NCBI GenBank assembly: GCA_964635845.1
Contig: CAZWNO010000002.1
Span: 1 to 64,000, forward strand
DNA length: 64,000 nucleotides
Direction: 5' to 3'
DNA from: SZUA-365 sp964635845
Lineage (GTDB): Bacteria; Bacteroidota; Ignavibacteria; SZUA-365
Within the stretch, counting starts at the first letter, position 1. Every line of letters starts with the position of its first letter. A program made the translations under genes and the position numbers. Under the pieces are notes generated by a model. The model saw only the letters and a program-made list of their open reading frames with translations. It made no database searches and was not told the DNA's origin. Positions 1-8,871 of the stretch are shown here, in pieces.

Positions 1-95
<95 letters not shown>

Positions 96-141
96 TCTTT
101 ACATTAGGGGAAAGCTGCATGAACCAACCTCCCTGGCCTCC

Positions 142-927
142 ATGAAACATCCCCTGATACTGGTCTCCAACGACGACGGTTATGATTCTCCCGGTATCTA
201 CGCGGTGGTGATGTCGCTGCGACGCATCGCTGAAGTCGTGGTCTGCGCGCCTGCCACGCAGCAGAGCGCGGTCGGGCACGCCATTACCGTGCAAACACCC
301 CTGCGCGCGCGTCCCATCGAGCGCGGCGCACATTTCACCGGCTGGGCCGTCGAAGGCACGCCGGCCGACAGCGTCAAGCTCGGCGTCTCCACGCTGCTCA
401 AGCGCAAGCCCGATCTCGTGGTCTCGGGCATCAACCACGGCATGAACACGTCCATCAACATTATCTACTCGGGAACCGTCTCCGCCGCCACCGAGGGCGC
501 GATCCTCGGCATTCCCGCCATCGCGATATCGCTCGCCTCGCATTCGATGAGCGCGGACATGAGCACGGCCGCCGCCTTCACGAGGAAGATCGCCACCGAA
601 GTGCTCGCGCGCGGACTTCCCAGGGGCACGCTGCTGAACGTGAATGTGCCCGACATTCCGCCTGAACGGATCAAGGGTGCAGCCGTGACGCGGCAGGGGC
701 GCTCGTGGTGGGACGACGGCTTCGAGGCCCGCCGGGATCCGGTGGGACGCGATTACTACTGGCTGGTGGGCACCTACGTCTGGGACGACAATCCCCTCGC
801 CGACGACGTCGCACTGCGAAACGACATGATCTCCGTCACTCCCCTGCATTACAGCCTCACCGACGACCAGCTTTTCAAGGATATGCAGACCTGGAATATC
901 GGGAAACTGCACTCAAAAAAGAGGTAA
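142..927 (+). CDS. surE: 5'/3'-nucleotidase SurE
   Basis: SurE-family nucleotidase (survival protein E), a cytoplasmic metal-dependent phosphatase that removes phosphate from nucleoside monophosphates. The 261-residue length is normal for the family. The metal site is visible: NDDG at residues 10-13 (Asp11, Asp12), Ser42 and Asn98 in SGINHG. The TPAD stretch at 73-76 and SGTVSAA at 110-116 are also family signatures. The gene stands alone, with a hexamer repeat upstream, and converges on galT. Its TAA stop lies inside a dispersed ACGGATT-type repeat, so the last residues (Lys-Lys-Arg) may be influenced by that repeat. Confidence 0.96.
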   Translation: MKHPLILVSNDDGYDSPGIYAVVMSLRRIAEVVVCAPATQQSAVGHAITVQTPLRARPIERGAHFTGWAVEGTPADSVKLGVSTLLKRKPDLVVSGINHGMNTSINIIYSGTVSAATEGAILGIPAIAISLASHSMSADMSTAAAFTRKIATEVLARGLPRGTLLNVNVPDIPPERIKGAAVTRQGRSWWDDGFEARRDPVGRDYYWLVGTYVWDDNPLADDVALRNDMISVTPLHYSLTDDQLFKDMQTWNIGKLHSKKR

Positions 928-1075
928 CCACGGACGAGAGGGATTTCACGGATTTACGTGGATGGCATTTTCCCGTGACGTTGACGAGCTATCTCAGCGA
1001 GAACGCTGTTCATGCCAGTATCAACAAAGCGATCCGTGTCAATCCGTACTATCCGTCTGATCCGCGTTCCGTGAG
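919..1075. repeat. Inverted pair of ACGGATT-type dispersed repeats between surE and galT
   Basis: A plus-oriented copy at about 919-963 (GTAACCACGGA ... TTTCACGGATTTACGTGGA) faces an inverted copy at about 1029-1075 (minus-strand reading: CACGGAACGCGGATCAGACG, then further ACGGAT units). The first contains the surE stop; the second encodes the last few residues and the stop of galT. Related sequences occur at 14235-14269 and 29186-29220. The facing copies could fold together as a transcription-ending structure for the two convergent genes, but no U-tract is present. Confidence 0.65.
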
Positions 1076-2062
1076 TATGTCACGGAGGCTGCGGGCGCAT
1101 TGCTCGGGAGCAGCGGGATTGATATAGATGCCGCTGCCCATCTCGAAGCCGGCCGGAGTGGAGATGCGCGGGACGATCACCATGTACCAGTGCAGGTAGC
1201 GCACGTCCTCGTCGCCCACAGGCGAGGTACGCACGATCAGGTTGCAGCTGGGATCGCCGAGCAGGCGCTGCATGGCGCGCAGAGTAAATTGCAGCGCCTC
1301 CGCGAGATCGCCGAATTCTTCCTTCGGACTCCAGAAATAACTCGCATTATGTACCTTGGGGTAGATGCGCGTCTCGTAGGGGGTGCGCGAAGCGAAGGGA
1401 CAAAACGCGACGTAATGTTCGTTCTCGTAGACGAGCCTCTCCTTCTGGCGTAATTCTTCGCGCACAATGTCGCAGTATACGCAGCTTCCATAGCTGTCAT
1501 AATGCAGTGCGGCCTTCTGGAACGGATCGCGGATGTGCGGGGGAATGATGGGCGAAGCGATGATCTGGGAATGCGGATGCTCGAGTGAGGTGCCCGCGCG
1601 CGGTCCCCAGTTCCGGAACAGCATGACGATGGCAATGTTCGGAAGCATGCTTATCTCGGCCATGCGCTGGCGGTACAGGCGCAGGAGATCGTGCAGCTGG
1701 CCGTGATCGATCGAGGTGAGCGTGTCGTTGTGCCGGGGCGATTCGATGATCACCTCCGCACGGCCGTAGCTGCCGCTCTTGAGAAAAAGACCGTGCTGCT
1801 CCCGGGCGATCGACGCGTCGGCGCTCAGCGCGCTGAACTTGTTTTCCACCACGCGCATCAGCCATGATCCGTCGCGCTCGATTCGCAGAAGTTCGTTCGC
1901 CGTCCTGTCCTCGTTGCCCACGCAGAAGGGGCAGTCGTCGCGATGCGCAGGAGCCTCGCGCTGAGTCCCTTCCTGCGCGTCGTAATCGTGCGGACGGCCG
2001 TCGCGTCCGGGTGCGATGATCACCCATTCCTTCGTAGCCAGATTTTGCCTGAATTCCGACAT
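1049..2062 (-). CDS. galT: Galactose-1-phosphate uridylyltransferase
   Basis: GalT of the Leloir pathway exchanges UMP between UDP-glucose and galactose-1-phosphate. With the chosen start it has 337 residues, the usual length. Zinc-binding pairs CPFC (44-47) and CVYC (194-197) and the nucleophile motif HPHSQ (162-166, His164 the uridylylated residue) are present. An upstream in-frame Met at 2140 is rejected because a good minus-strand promoter (2100-2128) would lie inside such a gene; the Met at 2062 has a GAGGA ribosome site 7-8 bases ahead. The C-terminal residues after ILTE come from an inverted ACGGATT repeat that also supplies the stop. No other galactose gene is adjacent. Confidence 0.96.
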   Translation of the reverse strand: MSEFRQNLATKEWVIIAPGRDGRPHDYDAQEGTQREAPAHRDDCPFCVGNEDRTANELLRIERDGSWLMRVVENKFSALSADASIAREQHGLFLKSGSYGRAEVIIESPRHNDTLTSIDHGQLHDLLRLYRQRMAEISMLPNIAIVMLFRNWGPRAGTSLEHPHSQIIASPIIPPHIRDPFQKAALHYDSYGSCVYCDIVREELRQKERLVYENEHYVAFCPFASRTPYETRIYPKVHNASYFWSPKEEFGDLAEALQFTLRAMQRLLGDPSCNLIVRTSPVGDEDVRYLHWYMVIVPRISTPAGFEMGSGIYINPAAPEQCARSLRDILTERGSDG

Positions 2063-2099
2063 GGCATCGTCCTCGATGTGCGGAGATTTCGTACCCGGA

Positions 2100-2128
2100 A
2101 ATCTAGAATTTCCTATATTCGATTTCAA
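2100..2128 (-). promoter_or_regulatory. Putative galT promoter
   Basis: On the minus strand TTGAAA (2123-2128) and TAGATT (2100-2105) are separated by exactly 17 bases. Transcription would begin near 2093, about 30 bases before the chosen galT start. The element also overlaps the region that must carry the promoter of the divergent decarboxylase, whose best -10-like string is TATATT at 2114-2119. Confidence 0.6.
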
Positions 2129-2154
2129 CGGAACAGTCACATTTTCGCATCGTC

Positions 2155-3534
2155 ATGACAGAACAGCTTGCAGCATTGATTGCCGACGTTGTCGCCGGAC
2201 ACCGGGATTTCCGCGATGCATGGAGTCCGTTCTCCGATGACTCCTCCCTGCGCGTGGACGACGAGCACCTGCGCAGGGCCCTGCACGCACTGCAGGAGAG
2301 GCTGCGAGACAACTACCCGTTCTTCCATCCCATGTATGCGGGGCAGATGCTCAAACCACCGCATCCCGCCGCGGTGCTCGGGTATCTCGCCGCGATGCTG
2401 ATCAACCCGAACAACCATGCGCTCGACGGAGGGCCGGCCACCGGACAGATCGAAAAGGAACTCGTCGCCGACCTCGCACGGATGTTCGGTTTCGCTGAAC
2501 ATCTCGGTCACCTGACGAGCAGCGGAACGATTGCGAATCTCGAGGCGCTCTGGGTGGCGCGGCAGCTGCATCCCGACCGCGCGGTGGCTTTCTCCACGCA
2601 GGCGCATTACACGCATGCGCGCATGTGCGAAGTGCTGGGACTGCGCGCCGTCGAAGTACCCGCGGATCAGAGCGGCCGCATGGACCTCGACGCACTCAAC
2701 AAGCTCTGTCTCTCCGAACGCATCGGCACCGTCGTGGCGACGCTCGGCACCACGGGTATCGGCGCGATCGATCCCCTTCACCGGATGCTCGAGCTCGGCG
2801 CGCGGCACGGCTTCCGCGTGCACGTGGATTCGGCGTACGGCGGATTTTTCCGTCTCATCGCCGACGGAGGCGCGGACGGAGTGGCGCCCGAGGCCTTCGC
2901 CCCGATGGCGGGCGCGGACAGCATCGTCGTCGATCCGCACAAGCACGGACTGCAGCCCTACGGCTGCGGTTGCGTGCTGTTCCGCGATCCCTCGGTCGGA
3001 CGGTTTTACAGGCACGACTCGCCCTACACCTACTTCACTTCCACCGATCTGCATCTCGGAGAAATCAGTCTAGAGTGTTCCCGCGCCGGCGCATCCGCCG
3101 CGGCGCTGTGGATGACGCTGCAGGTGCTGCCGCTCGACGCGCACGCGGGACTCGGCGCCGTGCTCCGCCGCTGTCGCCGTGCCGCGCTGGATTGGGCCGA
3201 ACTGCTGCGGACGTCGACGCGACTCTCCCTGCTGCTCGAACCTGAACTGGACATCGTGGTGTTTTTTTCCGAGCCGACCGAGCGTTCCGCCTCGGCGGTA
3301 TCGCGGCGCAGCGACGCATTGTTCGAACGCGCGATGAACGATGTGGAGAGCCCCGTCTATCTCAGCAAACTGCGCGTGAAGACCTCCCTGCTCCGAGCGC
3401 GCTATCCCGACATCCGCGACGACGCCGAGTGGACCACCGTTCTCCGAAGCGTGCTCATGAAGCCCGAACACGCGGACTGGGTCGAGCGGATTCACCGGAG
3501 GGTCGAGGAGATCGCTGTTTCGACCGGCGATTGA
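2155..3534 (+). CDS. Pyridoxal-phosphate-dependent group II amino acid decarboxylase
   Basis: Member of the PLP decarboxylase family that includes glutamate, aromatic amino acid and tyrosine decarboxylases. The 459-residue chain shows the PLP lysine in DPHKHG (Lys263), the cofactor-contacting Asp225 in VHVDSAYGG (222-230) and the phosphate-binding TSSGTIAN (121-128). The start at 2155 is the first Met after the galT divergent promoter region. The substrate cannot be told from sequence; the gene stands alone with no antiporter next to it, so an acid-resistance role is not supported. Transcribed divergently from galT. Confidence 0.9.
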   Translation: MTEQLAALIADVVAGHRDFRDAWSPFSDDSSLRVDDEHLRRALHALQERLRDNYPFFHPMYAGQMLKPPHPAAVLGYLAAMLINPNNHALDGGPATGQIEKELVADLARMFGFAEHLGHLTSSGTIANLEALWVARQLHPDRAVAFSTQAHYTHARMCEVLGLRAVEVPADQSGRMDLDALNKLCLSERIGTVVATLGTTGIGAIDPLHRMLELGARHGFRVHVDSAYGGFFRLIADGGADGVAPEAFAPMAGADSIVVDPHKHGLQPYGCGCVLFRDPSVGRFYRHDSPYTYFTSTDLHLGEISLECSRAGASAAALWMTLQVLPLDAHAGLGAVLRRCRRAALDWAELLRTSTRLSLLLEPELDIVVFFSEPTERSASAVSRRSDALFERAMNDVESPVYLSKLRVKTSLLRARYPDIRDDAEWTTVLRSVLMKPEHADWVERIHRRVEEIAVSTGD

Positions 3535-3753
3535 GGACCTTCAAGCCGCACCCCCCACACACACGCCGTCCTCGAAGCAGCGAGAACCAGGAATTTCCGA
3601 GCGTCGTTCGCCCGGTTCGTCATGCGATTTCCGGATTTCCCCGGACAGTCGTTCCTTACGATTCACATCTCAACGACGCGATTTCATGACACCGCGGCGA
3701 ACGGAGGAGGGGCTGCGATAAATCTTTAATAGCGGGCAGAAACATGCGCTTTC

Positions 3754-3767
3754 TTGATCTGCGTCAA
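3754..3767 (+). promoter_or_regulatory. CRP/FNR/DNR-type operator upstream of hemerythrin genes
   Basis: TTGATCTGCGTCAA is an almost perfect palindrome with half-sites TTGAT and GTCAA four bases apart, the classical target of FNR/DNR-type regulators. A -10-like TACCTT lies at 3790-3795; a start near 3802 would put the operator centre at about -41.5, the position expected for activation. The ORF could be read from 3744 through this site, which argues that translation really begins at 3834. Confidence 0.7.
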
Positions 3768-3833
3768 AGCGCATCCGACTCACTTCGGCTACCTTGCTCA
3801 CTCAAGGATTCACCAACGTACCATGGAGTTCTT

Positions 3834-4418
3834 ATGCACATACATGCATTCACACTCGTCATCGCCATTGTCTTGATGGTCTCCCTCACCGGGACAGCCT
3901 TCGCGCAGGGCGATCATCATCATGCGAAGCACAAAGCGAAGTCCGACGCCGCGGTCGAGCATTCGTTCGACATCCCGGAAGGACTCGTAACGGAGCATGA
4001 CGGAATTCACGAACAGCTCGCCGCGCTGCTTGACGAGCCCGCTCCCGTGGGGCCTGCCGCACGGAAGCTCGCGGACCTCCTCCATCATCATTTCCCGCTC
4101 GAAAACGAGATCGCCCTGCCGCCGCTCGGCTGGCTGAATGCCCTGGCATCCGGTGCGGAACTTCCCGATGCGTCGGCGACACTCGAGCAGACGAACCGTC
4201 TGCGCGAAATGCTGCCTTCCATGCTCGAGGAACACGTGGAAATTCACAAGGCCGCAAATGCCCTGAATGAAGCCGGTGTCGCCGCGGATTCCGACGCGGC
4301 CGTGCAGTTCGCCGTCACGCTCATGGCGCACGCGCGGCATGAGGAAGAAGTCCTGTACCCCGCCGCCATCCTGGTCGGCGAAGTTCTGCAGCTGCGCCAC
4401 GAGACCGGTCGGCTGTGA
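3834..4418 (+). CDS. Exported hemerythrin (HHE) domain protein
   Basis: About 194 residues. The N-terminus MHIHAFTLVIAIVLMVSLTG ending in TAFAQ is a clear signal peptide, so the domain acts outside the cytoplasm. It is followed by a His-rich stretch and a four-helix hemerythrin-like region with His and Glu at helix positions (HEQL, LLHHHFPLENE, LEEHVEIHK, HARHEEEVLYP). Such domains bind a di-iron centre that reacts with O2 or NO. The Met at 3834 is chosen because GGAG sits six bases upstream, a signal peptide follows directly, and the 30 upstream residues would span the operator at 3754-3767. It is followed by a second hemerythrin gene 136 bases on. Confidence 0.85.
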   Translation: MHIHAFTLVIAIVLMVSLTGTAFAQGDHHHAKHKAKSDAAVEHSFDIPEGLVTEHDGIHEQLAALLDEPAPVGPAARKLADLLHHHFPLENEIALPPLGWLNALASGAELPDASATLEQTNRLREMLPSMLEEHVEIHKAANALNEAGVAADSDAAVQFAVTLMAHARHEEEVLYPAAILVGEVLQLRHETGRL

Positions 4419-4554
4419 AGAATGCCGCCATGACCGATAGCAAAGTCCATTGCGAGTGATGACATTGAATACGATGCTGTTATCCTTTGACGCCATCGGA
4501 CAAATTCCGTATATACCGGTCGTCACATCACAATCGGATACAGGTCGGACCAAC

Positions 4555-5046
4555 ATGTCACCATCGGAATATCTCACCAGCGATCACCGGCGGCTCGAGG
4601 AGCTCTTCGCATCCGCCCTGCGGGACGGCGATATCGACATGCCGCTCTATGCTGAATTCCGTATCGGCCTGCTGCGGCATATCGGCATCGAGGAGTCCAT
4701 CGTCCTCCCGCTCGTTCGTGAACGCGGAGGCAGGTTTTTCGGAGAACGGCAGCTCCGGCTCGAACACGGCGCCATCGCGGCGCTGCTCGTGCCCCCGCCC
4801 ACGCCGGAGCTGACGCGCGCACTCGGCGCGCTGCTGCTGAAACACAATCTGCTCGAGGAAACCGATCGTACGCTCTATGACATACTCGACGACTGCGCGG
4901 AGGAACACGCGCAGCTCGTCGAGCGGTTCGCGCAGCAGGCTCCGCCGCCGCTCTCGCGCTTCATCAACAATCCCGACGCGTACGAGCCCGCCCGGCGCGC
5001 CCTCGCGCGGGCGGGATATGATTTCGACAGGCTCGCCGCGGAGTGA
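4555..5046 (+). CDS. Cytoplasmic hemerythrin (HHE) domain protein
   Basis: About 163 residues without a signal peptide. Hemerythrin-like ligand pattern: SDHRRLEELF near the N-terminus, LLRHIGIEESIVLPL, LRLEHGAIAALL and LLKHNLLEETDRTLYDIL. Cytosolic HHE proteins handle O2/NO or repair damaged iron centres. The chosen Met (4555) is the first residue that fits the domain; 35 residues of unrelated in-frame sequence precede it. It probably shares the transcript and regulation of the exported hemerythrin upstream. It ends one base before the stop of the convergent TonB receptor gene. Confidence 0.82.
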   Translation: MSPSEYLTSDHRRLEELFASALRDGDIDMPLYAEFRIGLLRHIGIEESIVLPLVRERGGRFFGERQLRLEHGAIAALLVPPPTPELTRALGALLLKHNLLEETDRTLYDILDDCAEEHAQLVERFAQQAPPPLSRFINNPDAYEPARRALARAGYDFDRLAAE

Positions 5047-5047
5047 G

Positions 5048-7390
5048 TCAGAACTCCCATTCGATTCCAATGATGGGAAGAACGCCCCACTGATACAGCG
5101 TTTTGACACGCCGGCTGGCATCGTCCCAGATGTAGCCGGCGACGTTTTTCCTGTTGTAGACATTCCACGCGCTGAGGTAGACGACGAGTGCGGAACGGTC
5201 GAAATGAAAGCGGCGGTCGACGCGGAGATTCAATGAGTGGTAGTCCGGATGGCGCTCGGCGTTGATGCGCGCGGCATCGAGCACCTCCTGTCTCGCAACC
5301 GCGGAAGCCGCGACATCCATCGGCGTATAGGGTGCCCCGCCGGCATGGATCCAGCGCAGACTGAATTCCCATTCCGCATTCGGTTTGTATCCTCCCTCGA
5401 TACTGAGGAGCAGGCGGTTGTCGTACACGCGCGGACGTTCCATCCCCGCCGCATCCGTGTAGCGCGCGGTGGAATACGACGCGCAGACGATACCATAAAA
5501 ATCCCGCGCGAGTTTTTTCTGCAGCGTCAGCTCCACACCGCGCGATGCGGCCTTGCCGGATGATTGCAGACGGCCGTGCGGCATGAAGAACCCGTAACGG
5601 TAGTTCAGCTCGTCGACGAGGAACAGCGAGGGCTGGTCGGGATCCACCGGGAAGCGATCGTATTCCTTGACATATCCCTCGAGCGTGAGTCGCGTGCTTT
5701 CAGTGAACAGATGCGAAAGCGAGACGACGCCGTGGAGCGCGCGCGGATTGTCCAGTCGGCGGTTCGCGTCGTCCTGTGCCAGCAATAGCAGCGGCAGAGC
5801 CTGCGTGTACACGCCGCCCGCCACGCTCACGCTGGTCAGCTCCGACAGCTGCAGTGCAACGGATGCGCGCGGCTGCAGCGAAACCGCGTCGTTCCACTCC
5901 GTGTATTGTGCGCGAAGCCCCGCCGACACGGTCAATGCGGGTACGGGATTCACGACCGCTGTTGCATACAGTCCGCCCTGCACGGCACTGGCGATCTGTT
6001 GAAAGGTGAATTCCGGCTGAGGATTTCCGAGTTCGTCGGGCACGGCGCCGTAACGATTGTCGTAGCGGTTGCGCAGAGATTTCGCATCTCCGCCGAAATC
6101 GAGACTTACGGTCGGGCTCATTTTCCATCGCGTTTCGCTGCGCAGCTGCACCCAGCTCTCACGGGAATCGTTGAGAAGCAACTGCAGACCGCTTCCTGTC
6201 TGGAAGAATTCCTCGTCGAATTCCATTCCCGTGTAGGACAGTGTCGTCGATGACAGGATGTGTTCGTTCCACAATGCGCGCCAGGCGAGTCCGCCCGAGT
6301 AATTGTAGATGTCCTGCCTCCCGTAATACTGCATGTCGTTTTCCACCGCGGCTTCCAGATCAGGATTGTTGTGGTCGTCGCTCCAGAGTCCCAGCATGCT
6401 CAGACGATGCGATGGCGTGAGTTCGTACGAGACCTTCAGCGCCGCATCGCCATACCAGGGCGCGACACTGGTGCCGACATCGATGGCCGAGGCGAGCAGG
6501 TCGAGATAGCTGCGCCGGGCGGAGAGCAGCCAGCTGCCGCTCGCACCGAGCGGTCCCTCGAGCAGACCGCCGAAACCCGCGAAATTCAGATCCGCCTGTC
6601 CGAGAATTCTTTCCCGGTCGCCTTCTCGAAAACCGATGTCCATGACCGCGGAGAGACGGTCGCCGTAACGCGCGGGAAAAGCTCCCGCGGAGAAGGTGAC
6701 ATCGCGGATGAGGTCGACGGGGAGGAGTCCGAGCGGTCCTCCGCTCGAGCCCTGCGCGGGAAAATGGTTGATATTCGGAATCTCGATGCCATCGATGAAG
6801 AAGGCGTTTTCCATCGGACTGCCACCGCGGACGATAAGACTGTTGCTCTGGTCGTTGACCTTCGCCACCGACGGCAGCACCATCATGATGCGGCTGACAT
6901 CTCCGGCGGAACCGGGCGAACGCCGGATTTCCTCGCCGGAAAACGCGGCCACGCTCACGTCCTCCACCTTCACGGCGGAGTAATACCCCGCCGTCACTTC
7001 CACTTCCGCGGCGGTGTAGGCGGAGGAATTCAATGTGATATCAGCGGTACTGACGCGTCCCGGACGCACGACGATATCGGCCATCGCCTGCGCCTCATAG
7101 CCGATGAAGCTGGCGCGAAGCGTATAGCCGCCAGCCGGAAGTCCGTCGAGCAGAAAGCGTCCCTCACCGTCCGTCGCCGCGCCGCGCAGCCCACCGGCGG
7201 CTTCAGTCGAATCCGCACGGACACTGCCGTCCGCCGCTCGGACAATCACATTCGCCCCTGGCAGCGACGCACCTGTCTCGGCGTCCGTTACCCGTCCGCG
7301 TATGCCGCCGGATTGGCCGAAGGCCAGGTACCCGAAGAGAAAAAAGAAAAATAGAGACGTCAGAAAGGTCGGAGAGGTTTTCGATCGCAT
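5048..7390 (-). CDS. TonB-dependent receptor with N-terminal carboxypeptidase-like regulatory domain
   Basis: Outer-membrane receptor of about 780 residues. After a signal peptide (MRSKTSPTFLTSLFFFFLFG, then YLAFGQ) comes a beta-sandwich domain beginning IRGRVTDAETGASLPGANV and covering roughly residues 28-120, then a plug (VRGGSPMENAFFIDGIEIPN, about 185-205) and a long barrel ending in the aromatic IIGIEWEF. The ORF continues open to 7744 only because the repeat-rich leader lacks stops; that stretch is Arg-rich and not protein-like, so the Met at 7390 is used. Ligand unknown; no TonB/ExbB genes are nearby. It is convergent with the hemerythrin genes. Confidence 0.93.
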   Translation of the reverse strand: MRSKTSPTFLTSLFFFFLFGYLAFGQSGGIRGRVTDAETGASLPGANVIVRAADGSVRADSTEAAGGLRGAATDGEGRFLLDGLPAGGYTLRASFIGYEAQAMADIVVRPGRVSTADITLNSSAYTAAEVEVTAGYYSAVKVEDVSVAAFSGEEIRRSPGSAGDVSRIMMVLPSVAKVNDQSNSLIVRGGSPMENAFFIDGIEIPNINHFPAQGSSGGPLGLLPVDLIRDVTFSAGAFPARYGDRLSAVMDIGFREGDRERILGQADLNFAGFGGLLEGPLGASGSWLLSARRSYLDLLASAIDVGTSVAPWYGDAALKVSYELTPSHRLSMLGLWSDDHNNPDLEAAVENDMQYYGRQDIYNYSGGLAWRALWNEHILSSTTLSYTGMEFDEEFFQTGSGLQLLLNDSRESWVQLRSETRWKMSPTVSLDFGGDAKSLRNRYDNRYGAVPDELGNPQPEFTFQQIASAVQGGLYATAVVNPVPALTVSAGLRAQYTEWNDAVSLQPRASVALQLSELTSVSVAGGVYTQALPLLLLAQDDANRRLDNPRALHGVVSLSHLFTESTRLTLEGYVKEYDRFPVDPDQPSLFLVDELNYRYGFFMPHGRLQSSGKAASRGVELTLQKKLARDFYGIVCASYSTARYTDAAGMERPRVYDNRLLLSIEGGYKPNAEWEFSLRWIHAGGAPYTPMDVAASAVARQEVLDAARINAERHPDYHSLNLRVDRRFHFDRSALVVYLSAWNVYNRKNVAGYIWDDASRRVKTLYQWGVLPIIGIEWEF

Positions 7391-7501
7391 GGGATACAGC
7401 TCGTGGTTATTGAGAGAAAGCGACCGCAAGGTAGGCGAATGAGGTGCCCGAAACGTCTTTCCCCAGCGGATGGGACGGGTTGTTGAAGTACGGACCGATG
7501 G

Positions 7502-7673
7502 GGAAGCACGAGCACGCTTGCCCGCCGTAGTGCGGCGAAGCCGTATGAAGGCGGGAGCACGAGCGCGAGCACGAGCACGTGGGCGCCCTGGGAACGGCGC
7601 GCCCCAGCGCGCCCTCTTCGAGCACGCTTGCCGCGTCGTAGTGCGGCGAAGCCGGACGAAGGTGGGAGGACGA
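7502..7673. repeat. Composite dispersed repeat in the divergent TonB receptor / SEC-C intergenic region
   Basis: Two ~54-bp direct repeats (7510-7562 and 7620-7672, both beginning AGCACGCTTGCC and containing GTAGTGCGGCGAAGCCG) flank hexamers GAGCAC (7552-7581) and a palindromic core, GGCGCGCCCCAGCGCGCC, around 7595-7612. The segment CCTGGGAAC plus core plus CTCTTC recurs inverted at 10186-10217 with about one mismatch and one indel. This is most of the 365-base gene-free stretch 7391-7755; the rest holds the promoter of the SEC-C gene. No ORF here is believable. Confidence 0.85.
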
Positions 7674-7704
7674 GGACCTGCGGCTGCACCTTCGACGGTC
7701 AGCG

Positions 7705-7733
7705 GTTGAACATGCCATTTTTTAGAGGTAGTT
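7705..7733 (+). promoter_or_regulatory. Putative promoter of the SEC-C protein gene
   Basis: TTGAAC (7705-7710) and TAGTTT (7728-7733) are 17 bases apart, and the start codon at 7756 follows about 16 bases after the predicted transcription start. Matches the TTGnnn-17-TAnnTT pattern seen at many genes in the window. Confidence 0.55.
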
Positions 7734-7755
7734 TTCGGAATCAATCGGAGTCATC

Positions 7756-8859
7756 ATGCCAAATTCTTCAGTTGGCCGAAACGATCCCTGTCCGTGTGGC
7801 AGCGGGAAAAAATACAAGTATTGCTGTCTGGAGAAAGACGAACTCTTCGCACGCAAGACCAATGGAGATACGCCACCCCGAATGGATGATCCCGGAATGG
7901 GACCGGCCTGGAATAGCTGGAATCCATTTAACAGCGCGCGTTTCGTCGGCTTTGACGATCCCATGGCGACACTGCGCGCCGCGTTGGAGGACAAGGTATT
8001 CGATTCCGAGGAAGAGCTGCACACATTTGCCGAGAGTGTCGTCGCGGGACTCAACAGCAAGCCATACGAGCACTTTCACGGGCTCAGCCCGGAGCAGATG
8101 TATTGCGTCCTGTACGCTCCCTTCGACTCTCCGCAAGTCGTGACCTTTCCGGAGGTACTCCCTTCCGTGCCCGACACACCGGTCGTGAGGCTCGTCAAAC
8201 TGCTCATCGAGGCGGTCGGTGAGGAGGGTCTCAAGGCAACGGAGAAGGGCAATCTCCCCCGCGCATTCTGCCGCGCGGCGGCGCAGGTCGGCTATGTGGA
8301 TGAACTGCCACGCATCCCGATTCCACCTGACCGAATCCAGAGGGAGACCGATCTTCCCGACCTTCAACGCATTCACTTCGCGATGCTCGACGCGGGATTG
8401 CTCCGCAAAACCAAGGGCAGGTTTCATCTCACACGGAAATGCCTGAAGACGCTGAAGAAAGCGGGCCTCGCCGGCATCTATCCACTGCTGCTGAAATCAT
8501 ATGCGGGAAGGGTCGAATGGGGGTACTGGGATGGCTTCCCTCAGTACTCCATCATCCAGGATTCATTCCTCTTCTCGCTCTACCTTCTGCAGCGGGACGG
8601 CGGATCACCGCGTCCAGAATCCTGGTATGAGGATCGCTTCCTGGCTGCTTATCCGACCGCACTTGACCTGGCAGTATCCCGGACTTGGAGGGAACCGGAG
8701 TCCGATTTGCGGATGTGCTACTCGACCCGCATGCTCGAGCGCTTCGCGGCGTTCTTCGGCCTGATCGGATTGCAGGAAGCGAGAATGGATGATTTCAACA
8801 TTCAGTATACCGTTACCGCCCAACCCTTGCTGTACGAGGCCGTGCAGTTCCACATCTGA
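7756..8859 (+). CDS. SEC-C motif protein of unknown function
   Basis: 367 residues. Residues 7-24 are a textbook SEC-C zinc motif, GRNDPCPCGSGKKYKYCC (Cys12, Cys14, Cys23, Cys24), as found at the C-terminus of SecA and in many stand-alone proteins. The remainder, about residues 60-367, is a soluble alpha-helical-looking region that I do not recognise; DLQRIHFAMLDAGLLRK and GRFHLTRKCLK read like a small winged-helix-like segment, which is only an impression. It is monocistronic with its own promoter and converges on the AraC gene with a 12-base gap. Confidence 0.8.
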   Translation: MPNSSVGRNDPCPCGSGKKYKYCCLEKDELFARKTNGDTPPRMDDPGMGPAWNSWNPFNSARFVGFDDPMATLRAALEDKVFDSEEELHTFAESVVAGLNSKPYEHFHGLSPEQMYCVLYAPFDSPQVVTFPEVLPSVPDTPVVRLVKLLIEAVGEEGLKATEKGNLPRAFCRAAAQVGYVDELPRIPIPPDRIQRETDLPDLQRIHFAMLDAGLLRKTKGRFHLTRKCLKTLKKAGLAGIYPLLLKSYAGRVEWGYWDGFPQYSIIQDSFLFSLYLLQRDGGSPRPESWYEDRFLAAYPTALDLAVSRTWREPESDLRMCYSTRMLERFAAFFGLIGLQEARMDDFNIQYTVTAQPLLYEAVQFHI

Positions 8860-8871
8860 TGCGAAGCGGTC

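Noticed and set aside
705..1127. 140-codon plus ORF overlapping the surE end
   Set aside because: Out-of-frame reading of surE and the intergenic repeat.
2137..3054. 305-codon minus-strand ORF opposite the decarboxylase
   Set aside because: Antisense shadow, overlaps divergent promoter region.
7391..7744. N-terminal extension of the TonB receptor
   Set aside because: Arg/Pro-rich translation of dispersed repeats; the signal peptide begins at 7390.
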